Of a stretch of DNA of 64,000 nt, positions 35,101 to 59,107 are shown one piece after another (within the stretch, counting starts at the first letter, position 1; each line of letters starts with the position of its first letter). The notes beneath the pieces are model-generated. The model had not been told where the DNA came from. It saw only the letters and a program-made list of their open reading frames with translations, and searched no databases. The stretch is from positions 10,443,479 to 10,507,478 of the forward strand of contig NC_089278.1 of the NCBI RefSeq assembly GCF_963678975.1, read 5' to 3'. The position numbers were made by a program, and so were the translations under genes. Source of the stretch: Dysidea avara (taxonomy: Eukaryota > Porifera > Demospongiae > Dictyoceratida > Dysideidae).

Positions 35101-36891
35101 GTTCACCACGGAAACTGCTATTGTCATCTGCTCAGCTTACAATTTCTAACATATTAATAATATTTAATAGTAAAAGTTTAAACCTCATGGTCAACCCAAT
35201 GGAAAGTCTAGAACATTCTGTGTGCTCTATTACAAATTTTCCAAAAAAAATGTGCACTCTATTACAGCATTATAAAATTAGTCAAACGATACATGTAACG
35301 CAATACTATTGTAAGTTCTGTCTTCCACAATCAAGCCACTTTGGGTATTTAAAATACAACAGAAACAAAATCTGGAGTTATATAAACCAATGAAAGACCC
35401 CACGAAAAGTTAAGTTTTCATTAGTGGTCATGAACATGATTACAAAAAGACTGTGCAGCATTGGTGACAGGGAGTGAAGGAAAAGAAGTGGTATTAACTC
35501 TACCAGTATAGTGGGATGGACAGTTATCATTTGGATTAACATGTGTAACTATCAGTGTGGTGAATAGTCGGATCAGAGGTGAGGTAGCCTAGGCATTAGC
35601 ACCCACCTAGCCGTGTAGATACTACTTGTACTTAGCAATTGTTTCCTGTTTTGTTTCTAGGCGGAAAAGTCAGTGGCACTGTGGCACGTACAGAGAGGTG
35701 TAAGGAATAAGGAGGCTAATAACTAACTAGCATTCACTTAGAGTAAGGCTACAGTACATTAGTCATCTTGCATACAGTAATGTAGGTATGAGTAGTGATG
35801 CATACACATTTTTTAAATGCTGTATTGATGTCCATATGAAGATGGACATGTGTATGTACACGTTGCATGGTTGAATGGCTTGCCCGCCCAATGTCCTGAC
35901 ATAGCAAAAAGTCTGGCTACGCCACTGCAGTGAAATCACATTCTCATAGGTTAATCGTCATGAAAACCTCAGTGAAAATGCTTCAAGTATCAATCAAAAC
36001 CCAAAGAAAAAGCAATCATGATCACTAAAGAAAGCTACCAATGAAAACTTCACTTTTCATGGCGTCTTTCATATTGGTTTAGCTCCAGCAGTAACAGCTA
36101 AACTGTGTAAAAAAACAACAACTTCAGATGTAAAAAAAATTATAATATCAAAAGTGGCATCAATAAATGACTGCACTTTAATAATGGATATGTGTGCATT
36201 ATTAAATTGAGATCACTGCAGTCATTTCTCCATCTTTGGTTTCACAACTTTAAAGCTACCATTTTTTTTTACAGTTTATTAGCTTTTTTTTTTTTTTGCA
36301 TACACAACTCACCAATATGTCAAAATAATATTGTCGATGTTGATCACTTGTTCTCCCAACAATGTCGTCATTGATGCTGTAGAAAATCAGCTATAGTCTA
36401 TAGCTGACAAATAGCATGCGGCTTACGTGATGTTTGCCACAGTATCAATTCCATCACATTTTAGCCACACCGACTTATAATCAATGCTATGATTGGACAT
36501 ATCAAAGGGCCTACTGTAAATCCAGGTCTGTAATGCCACCCACTGCTGTTCTGTGTCGTTGAAACGATCTATATACAGGCGCACATCACACGTATATGTA
36601 GCTATAATAAGACTGGCTGACTGCTGCTACTCACAATATGGATTTCCAATCTTTCCATCATTGCTACAAATAGTATTGATATATAAGCATTTCAGTTAAA
36701 CTTGCATGCCATCTTTACTATAAATCCATGTGAATTTGTCCAGGAACCATAGCAGGGATCTTCGTAACATTTCCTACCGCATTTCGAACACTCCATTGGT
36801 TCCCATTCAGGCTAAATACCTCTGGGCTGGACTGCTGTGTGCTGCCGACCCGGCAGAGAACAGCTAGAAACGCTCCAACTAATGCCCACAT
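29138..36891 (-). CDS. MANBA: Beta-mannosidase (GH2), tandem copy A
   Basis: Beta-mannosidase removes beta-linked mannose from N-glycan remnants in the lysosome. 25 minus-strand exons were placed by splice site and phase (36719-36891, 36635-36663, 36427-36568, 36313-36376, 34407-34451, 34294-34354, 34194-34244, 33968-34141, 33851-33909, 33657-33803, 33533-33601, 33438-33489, 31912-32041, 31752-31860, 31511-31696, 31336-31460, 31160-31280, 31011-31114, 30819-30963, 30565-30771, 30360-30507, 29481-29596, 29364-29431, 29210-29311, 29138-29159), giving 882 aa, near the human 879. It starts with a signal peptide (MWALVGAF...). GH2 landmarks: [26 protein letters not shown], acid/base Glu in LWSGNNENQ (about residue 466), nucleophile Glu in [12 protein letters not shown] (about 560). 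All exons match copy B in length except the first, and no lesion was seen. Introns at 34452-36312 and 32042-33437 are swollen by repeats. Confidence 0.93.
29713..29925. repeat. Small inverted-repeat element in MANBA-A intron
   Basis: The left edge TACCGTAAATCAGGTCAAAA and the right edge TTTTCTGATTTACAGTA are imperfect inverted copies about 210 bp apart, enclosing noncoding AT-rich DNA. Probably a MITE. The surrounding intron 29597-30359 otherwise shows nothing. Confidence 0.4.
32319..32465. repeat. MITE-like element in MANBA-A intron
   Basis: The ends GTACAACAGGAAATATTGAT and CAAAATTTCCTGTTGTGCTG are inverted copies flanking about 150 bp. It sits in the 1.4-kb intron 32042-33437, which also has one copy of the CTAATAGAGCAGTCA motif at 32491-32506. 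Confidence 0.5.
34470..36300. mobile_element. Dispersed repeat family filling a MANBA-A intron
   Basis: This block is diverged but recognisably related to 43830-45400 inside MANBA-B, in the same order: an AAGAAAG...CCACACTGTG segment, a GTATGAATCTGATAA-like segment, copies of the TAATAGA(G/A)CAGTCAC motif, and a CTTTAATAATGG...TTTCACAACTTT segment near the end. No ORF longer than about 110 codons is present. It occupies the intron between exons 4 and 5, whereas in MANBA-B the family sits in a different place. Class unknown. Confidence 0.5.
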
Positions 36892-38199
36892 GATCAATAC
36901 TATAGATAATTTATCACGTGGTAGTGGGTATCCCCGTCAATTACATACTTAATTTAAATTTATTTATTGATTAGCAAAACCCATCAAGGGTATAACGCTA
37001 ATGTACAAAAAAAGGTCATGTAAGTGATTAACTAGCTATAACTAGATAAATAATTTAAAAAAAAATCTAGATTACTTACAATTACAATATTCAAGTTATA
37101 TAGCTACTTTAGCAACGTTCAGCATCAGTTTTAGTAGAAAACATAGCTATGATTGGTAATTACCATACAGCAGTATTGCATTCAATCCAATGCTAGGACA
37201 GTTCTCAGGTTGTATGGTTGTACCATGCTGGCCACTGGGAAGCCATACTGGTGATATGTATGATATTAAGGCTCTATAGTAGCAGAGAAAACAAGATCAG
37301 TGTGAGGATAAATCTAGCTATCAGGTGATGATTGCTTTTTCAAATCAACGAATGAAGGATTAATAGCTCAGTAGCTATCTGTATTTTGTGTTTGCCCATG
37401 CAGATGCTGAGGATTTACAGGCTTTTTTCCTCCTCTCCCTTCATTAGCAAGCCCTGCAGATGGAACAAAACAATAGTATTGGAAGTGTAGTGTATTGTAC
37501 ACACCACAGAACTTGGTGCCCTGGGGTATCTAGCCAGTATGAATTCTCAATATTTGAGGTGATGTGCCATTTCTGGAGCTTGGTAAACAATCTAAGAGTG
37601 CTGTAAATAGCTATAGCTAATGGCTAAACGAATATGTAGCTACTGAGAAGAGATGCACCAATCTGGAAATATACCGATAACCTGGCGGTATATTAACTAC
37701 AAAATTAGCTGCCATAAAGGTTTCAGTATATGAACACTACAATAAATGTTACAAAAATATGACAAAAAGGTTAAAATGTGACCGGGTCTACGAAAGGGGG
37801 TCTTATATATAGCCTTTTCAATTACACGTTCTTGGCAACCTGTAACTTGACTTGTGAATGTGGTATCACCCTGAAATTATACCCCTAATGTAGCACTTTG
37901 ACTTGGTGTAATATTAAGGTGATAGGTTGAAAACATGAGGAGTTCTCAAACGTGACAATTTGGAAAGGCTAAAAGACCCCTTTTCACAGACCATAGTGTT
38001 CCAGTAGTGAAGGTACAATGGAAAGGTGTGAGCAACCCTTGGTCACTAACAGTTGGTATCTCAAGCTTCACACTTTACCCAGTGCTACAAGATCAGTCTA
38101 TATACCTTGCATGGATAAGACCAAGCCTTAAGTGAAATATAATATGCTAAAATAACTTTTTTACCAATTATATTGGTGCCGATACCAATATTTCCATTA
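36892..38199. other. Intergenic between the two MANBA genes
   Basis: No exon found. A segment TATTTATTGATTAGCAAAAC...GCTAATGTACA (about 36960-37010) resembles one at 47020-47060 in MANBA-B, probably a dispersed repeat. The rest is unremarkable AT-rich DNA. Confidence 0.45.
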
Positions 38200-39155
38200 G
38201 TGTTGTTTAGTTAACCATGCATAACTATAACTAAAAGTACTTTTAGTAAGGCAAATATGTATTAGTTAACTAAAACTAAATCTAAAACCAAAAGGAATTA
38301 AGAAAAATAACTAAAACTAGTTATAACTATATCCAAAAGATTTTCTTATGCACAACTAAAACTATAACTAAAATTAAAACTGGTTTTTATGTTTTTAACT
38401 AAAATTATAACTAAAACTAAAATAACAAAGACAATATAACCATAACTAAATCTATAACTAAAATGAATTAAGAAGAATTACTATAACTAAAACTAAAATT
38501 ATTGAAGAAACTACCTATGACTATGACTATGACTAAAACTAAAACTCTTTACTAAAACACCACGTTGCTCAGACCACTGCATGTATAAGCTCTTATACAT
38601 TCTACAGGTGGAACGAAGTACCGAATGAAACTGTACTGCTGTATGTAGCAACCAAACATCAATATAATTATGTTAATATAGTATGTGACTTGATGGTGGT
38701 TTAGTTAACTATAACTAAAACTAAAAGTACTTTCAGTAAGAGACAAATATGTATTAGTTAACTAAAACTACAACTATAACTAAAAGCAAGTCCGTGCTAT
38801 AACTAAAACTAAATCTATAACTAAAATACAACAGAATAATTTACTGACCAAAAAACTAAAGAGAATTGGAAAAGATTACTAAAACTATAACTAAAACTAA
38901 AAGATTTTCTTACGTACAACTACAACTATATAACTAAAACGTTTTTATAAATGTTACTAAAACTATAACTATAACTAAAAGATTTTCACATTTTAAACTA
39001 TAACTAAAACTAAAACAACACAGGGAATATAACCATAACTAAATCAATAACTCAGTAAAAGGAATTATAAGAAAAATTACTATAACTAAAACTAAAATTA
39101 TTGATGAAACTGACTATGACTAAAACTAAGTCCTTAATAAAACAACACTAATTTA
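38200..39155. repeat. Degenerate ACTATAACTAAAA-rich element in two direct halves
   Basis: About 950 bp made almost entirely of variants of ACTATAACTAAA. Two direct halves (about 38200-38560 and 38700-39155) each start with GTTTAGTTAAC..AAAGTACTTT and continue through AATATGTATTAGTTAACTAA. The outermost ends, ATTAGTGTTGTTTAGTT on the left and AATAAAACAACACTAAT on the right, are inverted copies, so the array looks like a mobile element rather than a simple satellite. Confidence 0.6.
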
Positions 39156-39342
39156 CATCAGTGCACCTCTATAACTGAGAAGATTTAATGACTGGTATCC
39201 AAATTTGAGTTTAGAACAATTATTCAACTGCACATATATTACAAAATCAAGACTAGTTTTACAAAACACACCACCTATATTACTTAGTCAATAGTTAATT
39301 TTCACAATAGCTACGTACTGACAAAACAAGAAGTTCTGAACT

Positions 39343-42300
39343 TTAGTAAGTGTCCTTCACTGACCTATATGTAATGAAGATAGTTATTTTTAAGTTTAAT
39401 AATGTGTGTATTCACCTTATTGTCAGACTTGATTCTAATGTTTTCACATCAAACTTTTCAGGGCTGGTGAACGTTACTGATACTTTCTCTTTAGGTAACA
39501 TCAAGAAGCCATTATCACTAGAATGACAAAAAAAATATGTTAAGAGACAGTTTGCCACATTCCACCAACCTGAAATATCCCACTAGTTCAGTAGACAGCC
39601 TCACAAATATTGCCACAGCAGAACTCTCCAATGCAATCTACACCACCGACATGGTAGTGTAGTGTTATAACATACAGATGGTTCACTTACAGAGGCTGAA
39701 GTTGCTGAAACTTGGTTGACACCAGTAACAGTAATCTCTGCCATTGGTAGCTTAACTTGACTAAAGCTGACAGGATAGAATGCATTGCTAGCCAGTTCTG
39801 TCATGTCTACATCAATTATACACGTTATATGAGTACATTTGTATGCTAAATATCTCACTGTTATCCATATCATACATCTTTATTACCAAGAAACAATCAG
39901 TGGTTGAACAAGTCTGAAAACATTGTGACATAGACAGACTCCACACTTGGCCAGATTGAAGTGGTTTCAATGGAATCTTTACTGTGTAGTGACTTACTAC
40001 AGTACCCTTTGGAGTATGGACAATACACAAAACACAAACAAGTGAGACAATTAACATACATCACTCCATTGTAGGAGTGTGATGGAGACAAGTGTATTAT
40101 AGGAACTGACACTGTCATCATTGACAACATACACAGTGATGTTCTTATCTTGCTGAAATGGTGACACCAGTAATGGAGCATAAAACTTCTTAGCTGCATT
40201 GTGAAGAAGTTTCCAACGTCCATTATACTCAATTGATGCCCAACTCTGAGCTTGCCAGATGTCATTCTAAAATGACAAAAATGATAATTATCATCAGTTA
40301 GAAGTAATAGTCTACCAGTTGCCAGTATAGTGTTCCCATAGTGTATCCATTAGATTCATTTTTGATTCGACGATAATGTTCAGCCTCAGCCTGAATACAG
40401 ATAGCTTGTACCACTTGTGTCAAGTATATGAAATTTGAGAAATTTTCACTTTTGTTCTTACTGGAAAGCAAGTAAACAATAGCAGTTTGAGATTGATATC
40501 ACATACTTATCTGGAGGATGGAAGAATCGTTCCAGTTGTTTTGCTAACTGATCATTACCATTAGGATGATGTTGGCGATGGTTCATTAATGGAGAATTAT
40601 TGTCCCAGTCCTAAGAATTGTATAGTTAGATAGCAGACTAATTGTGCCGAAAGGCACTCATCTCACACATTACACAATACATAGATATGGTGGTTTGATA
40701 TTCAATCAATCATATTATCTTGACAGTGGTTAAAATGTTCCCTTGAAACATGCAGTACAGTTATACATTGGCCTCTATTGTATCAGTAGAGTACAATTAT
40801 GCAATCTGAAATTTGGAACTTTTTGCAGGTGTATTTCAGCTTGGTGCCAGTAAAATATGTGGGCTAAGGAAGAAGAAAAGACCAGTGGAGATTCTATGCA
40901 CTGAATGCATTTGTAAGTTGCTACTGTTTGGTTGAGTCCCTATGCTATGAGCTGTTCCAGCAAAGCCAGAGTGGCAGTATCATTACCTATGGGGTTCCAG
41001 AAACACAAGCACAGAAATCAGACCTAGCAGTGTGGCAAAAGAATAATAATTACCTACTTAACAGTTTTTTGACACATTATGCATTTGATTCATTCTAGGT
41101 AAGGGCACAATTTTACAAATCTATAGACTACCTCAGCTATGGATATCTCTTTCATAGTTTCAAATGATGGATAACTCTGGAAACCAAACTCACTAGCAAA
41201 ACGAGGTCTAGGGAACTTGGTCACATCAGTACACAGGTCAGTATAGTCATAACTGGAACATATCACACACATTTAATAATGTTCACTCATCACTAAGGTG
41301 TTCTTACCGGTGAACATCACCATAGTGAGGGTCCTGGGAATCCCCCCATCGCTGGATCACCAGACCTCTATCATCATCTATAAATAAGTAACCATTTGAT
41401 GGGCTGGAGGGCCAATAAGGTCTTGACTTATCCTAATAGAATAGTCAGTAAGTAAATAGCTGCTTAGTGTGTGTTCTATCAGTTACTTCAGCCATTAAAG
41501 CTGGCCTCACTGTACCATCATACAATACATCATAGTCTAACACATGTTGAGTGTCAGTATGAATTGCTCTATTCTGATTTTCATTGTTACCACTCCACAA
41601 TACTATACTAGGATGATGACCAAGCCAGCGTACTTGATGTTTTACCTCTTCGGTAACATTAGACAAGAAATCCTGCAACAGAAAAAAGAAATTAAAAAAA
41701 TATATATATAATTACATACTTTGTCTCGAGGGTAGAGACCATCTGCAAACATGAACTCCTGCCAGACCATGATACCCAACTGATCACACAGGTCATAGAA
41801 TTCATCTCTTTGGTATATACCACCTCCCCTGATACCAGGTATGTGAGTACACAATCCAATCCTAACTCCATAACACATACCATACTCTGAGCATATTCTG
41901 ATGGGAGGCTACAGCAGACTGCAAAAGCCACTCAAGTGTTGCATTAGTCACCCTACTCTCAAATGCATCAACTGGTATCCAATTGGAGCCTTTGGCAAAC
42001 ACTGGAACACCTGCCAACACAGAAATTTTGTATAGCAACCTATACTCAATCTTCTCTTATATGGCAGTTGCAACAGAGCCATTTGCTAGCTTTTAAACAG
42101 GAGCTATGATGGAAATTACTCTGCAACACCATATCATCAGCTTCTGGACATGTTTACAAGGCTGTTGTCTATGGGAAAACCTTACATTGGCTGGAAATGA
42201 TGTTCAGGCAATACCCTGGTCACAAGAGCTCCAGGCTTATTATTCTAGTAATCATAACATTTGTCCACCCATGCAGAGGCAATATTCACCAGGGGGCACA

Positions 42301-45300
42301 TACAAACACAATCCAGGAATTTCAGCTCAAATTTGGACATGATTTACTGTTTTTAAATTGTTTCTCAACTCTGTATATTCACCGTGCATACTTAGAATGA
42401 AGGCTTAGATAGAGTGCGGCAATGGGCATATTTTATTGGCAACTTTATAGCTGACAAGTATAGCTATACGACTCACCTGATGCAAGACTACATGACTTTG
42501 GTCCTCTAACGACAATCTTAGGTAGCAAATTTTTTTTCTCTTATAATCAAAATAAGCAACCTTGGTAGCAGAATGTCCTTCATTAAGTATACATGCTAGT
42601 GACTGTTTTAGCTGGACAATGATTATTTTAGCCTACACATTATATGAATCTTACGTACCAACTACCAAAGTATTTCGAGTCAGCCTTTCACCTACCAGGG
42701 GTGTGTCACTATTTCATACTTAGCAATATGAGACCAACATTAAGGGAGTGTGGCCATTGTAATGGTGCAAACAGATTGTTAAGAGGGTCAAATAGAAAAC
42801 TTCAACCAGGGCTGTAGAAAGGTAGACTGCTAAGAAAATAATTGCTGGCTGCTCTACTAGAGTACCTATGGTGCTAATATCCATAAGTGGCTGAGTGGGA
42901 CTGGAGAAATTACCTAGATTACAGCCCAAAAGCTGCTATCTCACCATCAAAAAAGTTGGATATGCAACTGTCTACTATATGTTACTATTTCCCCTGGTGT
43001 TGCTGTTGTGTCAGAAGCTTTACATTGTGTCTGTGCATACGTACGTGTGTGTGTGCGTGTTCACACACATAAACGACACTGCAATTTCTGGTACTACCAT
43101 TTATTCTGAAGTAGAAGCTTAATCCTTCCTCTCCACTTGGCAAAGATTCCTAATACAGCACTCACAAATATAAATTAACTATCAGTTGTTACCTGTACAA
43201 GCTCTAAGTGATGAAATCCAATCATCTTCTCTATGGTAACAACTGAACTTGAAGCATTATTCTAATGAAGACACAAATACACACAACAGAACATATGTAT
43301 ACAGTTATATACTGACTTTGTATGCATTAATGGTAGCCTCAAACTGGTAAAGGTTAGGCTTCCCATAGCCATTGGGATACCATAATTGTAACTTGGAGTG
43401 GTTAGTTGGTACCATCATATCTGCTCTAACACACTGCTCTCCCATTCCTTGTACTCTAAGTTTCTTCAGTTGAAAATACAACAAATAATATTGGTGAACA
43501 CATAGTAGAATGCTCACTTGGTCTGTGTTCCCAAGGGGATCAACTCTAATACTGATATCAAGTGTTACTGGATCATCTAGTAATGCATGCAACTAGATAA
43601 ACCTGTTTGTTTACCATCCACTAGGCACTTACCAGTGGTCAGCTGTGCACAAATCAGCGTTGACACAGTAAAGTTGTTCTTGTCATGTAAATAAACTTGT
43701 GGAACAACATCAGTGATAAGTGCAATGGTAGCATCAAACAGCACCAAACTAATAGTGTTATAGTAGCAGATAAGCACAAATTTAGAAAACACAAACACAT
43801 ATGGTGTTTAGCTACATTTTATGTATTTCGTTAGATCAAGTGTGTCATGCGACTAAGAAAGCCGGCACACCACACTGTGTGTAAATTGACAGAAGGAAGA
43901 AAATACCTTTTAATGTGTGCATAGCACCGTGGCCCTTTTTCCAAAGCACACCATTTTTGCATTATACACCAGGTAGGGTAGGCCACACAGGAAGTTCGCA
44001 CCAGCCATTTGTGAGATATTGGCATTTAAATTTTCAAATTTTTCTTCATTTTTGCTTCTTAAGGTGTAGGAGGGTTTATGGGGCTTAGATTTCTTTTCGC
44101 ACAATTTAACAACAGTTGTTATAAACTGTAAACATGTGACTTGACTGTGTCAAACTTTAACATAAATGAAGAATTGTCATACTAAGTTTGCTATGAATCT
44201 GATAAATATCCATGGAGTTATGAACATTTATCCTCGTAAAAAGATTGAACTTTTGTCAGAGTAACATGTAGGGATGAGCCTATTTTGCTTTTTTTCCACC
44301 TATATTTCTTTCCAGCAATTCTTTTTTCTTACCTATTTTGCTCAATATTTTGCTCGAAATTTCTCTACTTTGCTGAGCATCAATAAAAATTAATTGCAGT
44401 ATCTCAAGCTTACATGTGTGATTGCTCTATTAGAATATTCCGTCCATAGTGACTGCTCTATTACAGTATCTCAATCTTTAGTCACCATTTCTATGAGCAT
44501 AATATGTTGTTTTAATACTATGCGTGTCTGTGCTAAGTTGCCATTCCTTGGTGCTCATTTTTCCAATTCTCCACCTATTTTTCCAGCATTTTGCATTTCC
44601 AAAAATTTTGTGGCAAAATCAGCGCATCCCTAGTAACATGATTTGAAAATGGGTGTGTGCATAAGCTGATCATGGTAGCAGTGCCTTTTGATTGTTTGAA
44701 AAGCAATAAAATTACAGAGTTATATAAAACAAAAATCAAACAAGTTTAAAACTGCGGAGTTGAGATACTCTAATAGAGCAGTCACCATGGGGTTAAAAAA
44801 GGTGCACAAAAGCTGTTAAAAAGAACTTACCATGCAGGGTTTGAACCAGGTTATCTTGGCTGATTTAGCTCACAATAGAAGACCTGAAAGATGTGTGCTC
44901 TATTAGAGCATTATTATAATATTACCAAACATTGAATAAAATATGCAATATCTTAACTGACTCTGTCTTCAATAATTATCATTGTGTCTGCTATAAATAA
45001 GAAGAAATTTAAGTAATGCTAAACCCCAAAGTCGCTGGTTTTGGGGCCTTATAAAATACAAAAGGAAGACAAAAACAGCTGATGAAAAGTTGTAAAATCA
45101 AGGTGGTGGCTGCAACAATGTTAATGCTAATGAACTTTAATAATGGCTGAAATTTGTTATCATTGCAGCCATTTCTTGGCTACCACCTTTGATTTCACAA
45201 CTTTTTCCACCCAGGCTTTTGAAGGCCACACCATTTTTTCACACTTGGCTGTTTGTTTTTGTTTGTGGATTTTATTTTTATGCATGCATGTTCAATCACC

Positions 45301-47582
45301 ACAAATACATACACAATATAATCCAAAATTTGTGCTTACAAGGGTATTACTACACTACCAACAAGAGTGGGAGGGGGGGGGGGATGGCCTCCCATTTAAT
45401 GTTAGTAACAAAGATTGAAAAACTCAAATAGAGCAGTTAACTTCTCTAATAGTCCCATTTATAGGGGCCCAAGAATATTAACCATGTCTGTTTTATCAAA
45501 AGTTCATAATATAAACTATTGGTGATATGTTTCATGTTTCTAAAAACTGTCATTGTCAAACCTGGTCCCCCACTCTTTGGCCTGCTCTACTGTCCCTGCT
45601 ACCAAGACAGTAATGTATACCTAATGTCTCTCCAGATGCCAACTGGTAGGAAAGCTGGACCCCAATCCCAGCCAAAATCTACAATAAACACCAAAATCAA
45701 TATACACATGCTCATTTGATTAGTCACAATGGATGCAGACCTGACTGAGCCTTGCGAATGAAATTCTTGTTGCCAACAGGAAAATATTTTCCTAAAAATG
45801 ATTTACAAACTAACAAGTGATAGTTGTCATTGACTGACACACCTCCACTGTCCACTTTGTATGGGTACTCCTCAGCTTTACGATCAGAATACAATGCTAC
45901 AGACTAGTGGATTAACTGCATGTATTTGATATGGTCTGTGATAAGTACATACTTCAAATGATATTTCTATTGTGTTTGGTCCTTCTGTTAAGCTTTTCTG
46001 TGGAAAAAAAGTGCTACATTAATTTCAATATACAAAACATATAACATACGAATATGTCAAAATAGTATCGTCGATGTTGATTACTTGTTCTCCCGACAAT
46101 GTCACCATTAATGCTGCAGCAAAATCAGTTATATCTATAGCTAAGGTCTTGTGAAGCTCTTGACAAGTAGCAGCTTACGTGATATTGGCTATAGTATCAA
46201 TTCCATCACATTTTAACCACACTGTCCTATACTCAGTGCTATGATTGCTCATATCAAAAGACCTACTGTAAATCCAAGTCTGCAGAGCCACCCATTGCTG
46301 GTCTGTGTCATTGAAACGATCTACACAGATCATTCACACATGTGATGATTATGTGCCAGCATTATTATATGTCAGGCCTCTGTAATTAGTATTTGTGATA
46401 GGCGGATCTGAGGGGGCCAAGGAGCTCCCTCCCCCAGCCTTTCTTTTGCCCCCCTTGGACCTTCAGGACTATGACACCAGAAACTGGAATCATGCATTTA
46501 CACTGTATTCAGAAGTACAAAAAGCCAATGGGAAACAGTTATAAATGCTCTTTACAGTTACAAACTGTACACTGCAAAGAAAGTGAGGCAAATAAGTTTA
46601 AATTTTTGTGACAAGATCAAGATAGCTTTTCTAATAGAGCAGTCACTACTCTAATAGAACAGTCACAATTCTAATTTCATCAATTTATAATTACTACCTT
46701 ATTTTGATCTAACCAGTACACTTTAGCTACCATCAAACAGGTTTTATCTCAGGGGATCTAATTTTCATATGCTTTGCAAAGCATACAGTTTGTTAGCTGA
46801 ACACTATCAAAAATGCTTCCAAATTCAAACTTAGGAGGCCTAATTTTAAAAAATTTCTCGAACTAGAGTCTTAGAAAGTGTATATTCTTCATTCACCCAG
46901 CTATAAAAAAACAAAGTTATGCACTAGAGCTCCATTCTTCTCCTCTTAGAGGAATAAACACTAAAACTTCCTTGCCCCCCTGAAGACATGGTACACGCTG
47001 TAGTTCAATTGATTGATTGATTTATAGGTCTTATGGTTTAAGGCTAATGTACAGGAAATAAATAAGGGGCCTAGACGCAGGGGTAGAAGCTTTAAAGCAG
47101 CTGGAGCCCTAGCAAGGCAAACACACATGGCACTAAACGCACATACATCAATTAAATTAGTTTAACAGATCTGTCAGATCCTACAGTTCTGAGGAGTAAA
47201 CACTTTAATTGAAGAGTCACTTTATACTAAATATGCTCTAATTGAGCAATCATTACTGCCTTTCCCGCCCGCCCCGTGATTCCCCACTTGAAGGAGTCTT
47301 ATTTAATCCCTGCAACTCACAATATGGATTTCCAATTTTTCCATCATTACTACAAACAGTATTGACATATAAGCATTATCAGTTAACCATCTGATCTTAC
47401 TACAAATCCACATGAATTTGTCCAGGAACCAGAGAAGGAATCTTAGTAACATTTCCTACCGCATTTCGAACACTCCATTGGTTCCCGTTAAGACTAACCA
47501 CCTCCGGAATAGACTGCAGTGTGCTGCCAGTCTGGCAGAGACATGAGAGGACAGCTAACAACGCTCCGACCACCGCCCACAT
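39343..47582 (-). CDS. MANBA: Beta-mannosidase (GH2), tandem copy B with an extra intron
   Basis: Second complete lysosomal beta-mannosidase, 885 aa. Exons: 47401-47582, 47321-47349, 46179-46320, 46050-46113, 45953-45997, 45843-45903, 45741-45791, 45621-45678, 43633-43748, 43518-43576, 43317-43463, 43193-43261, 43098-43149, 41881-42010, 41720-41828, 41487-41672, 41308-41432, 41132-41252, 40507-40610, 40316-40460, 40060-40266, 39859-40006, 39691-39806, 39570-39637, 39416-39517, 39343-39364. Signal peptide [12 protein letters not shown]; acid/base Glu in LWSGNNENQ; nucleophile Glu in FASEFGFQS. Exon sizes equal copy A except exon 1 (9 nt longer) and the A exon of 174 nt, here split 58+116 by a 1.87-kb intron. 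Other introns are also enlarged relative to A (46321-47320, 40611-41131). Coding identity to A is high, so the duplication is fairly recent and both copies look functional. It shares a 73-bp promoter gap with SMC5. Confidence 0.92.
40611..41131. other. Insertion-enlarged intron of MANBA-B
   Basis: 521 bp here against 45 bp in the equivalent intron of copy A (31115-31159), so roughly 475 bp was added. No ORF or recognised repeat ends were found. Confidence 0.5.
42011..43097. other. Large MANBA-B intron, no gene seen
   Basis: 1.1 kb between exons, matching in position the 1.4-kb intron of copy A but not obviously alike in content. A TG-rich run lies near 43040-43060. Nothing else recognised. 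Confidence 0.45.
43749..45620. mobile_element. Repeat insertion acting as a new intron in MANBA-B
   Basis: Read on the minus strand the exon runs to GACATTAG, the insert begins GTATAC and ends CACTATTAG, and the exon resumes TTTGGTGCTG. In copy A the same place reads GACATTAGTATTGTGCTG without a break. ATTAG is therefore present on both sides, as expected for a 5-bp target duplication, and the second ATTAG supplies the acceptor AG while the insert supplies the donor GT. The inside carries the same repeat family as 34470-36300, with several CTAATAGAGCAGTCAC motifs and no long ORF. Confidence 0.65.
46321..47320. other. Insertion-enlarged intron 2 of MANBA-B
   Basis: 1.0 kb against 66 bp in copy A (36569-36634). 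It includes two close copies of the CTAATAGA(G/A)CAGTCAC motif (46630-46666), relatives at about 47200-47253, and a TTGATTGATTGATT...GGCTAATGTACAGG segment related to 36960-37010. No ORF of interest. Confidence 0.5.
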
Positions 47583-47655
47583 GATGTGTCACGTGGTAGG
47601 GGTAATTCCGTCAATTACATCTCCAATAAATTCACCCGCGGAATATTATTACAAA
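47583..47655. promoter_or_regulatory. Shared 73-bp head-to-head promoter, MANBA-B / SMC5
   Basis: The start codons of MANBA-B (minus) and SMC5 (plus) are 73 bp apart. The gap contains TGTCACGTGGTAGGGGTA; its CACGTG E-box is the recognition core of MiT/TFEB-type regulators of lysosomal genes. A matching TTATCACGTGGTAGTGGGTA lies just upstream of the MANBA-A start (about 36911-36930), so the E-box was duplicated with the gene. Confidence 0.5.
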
Positions 47656-59107
<11,452 letters not shown>

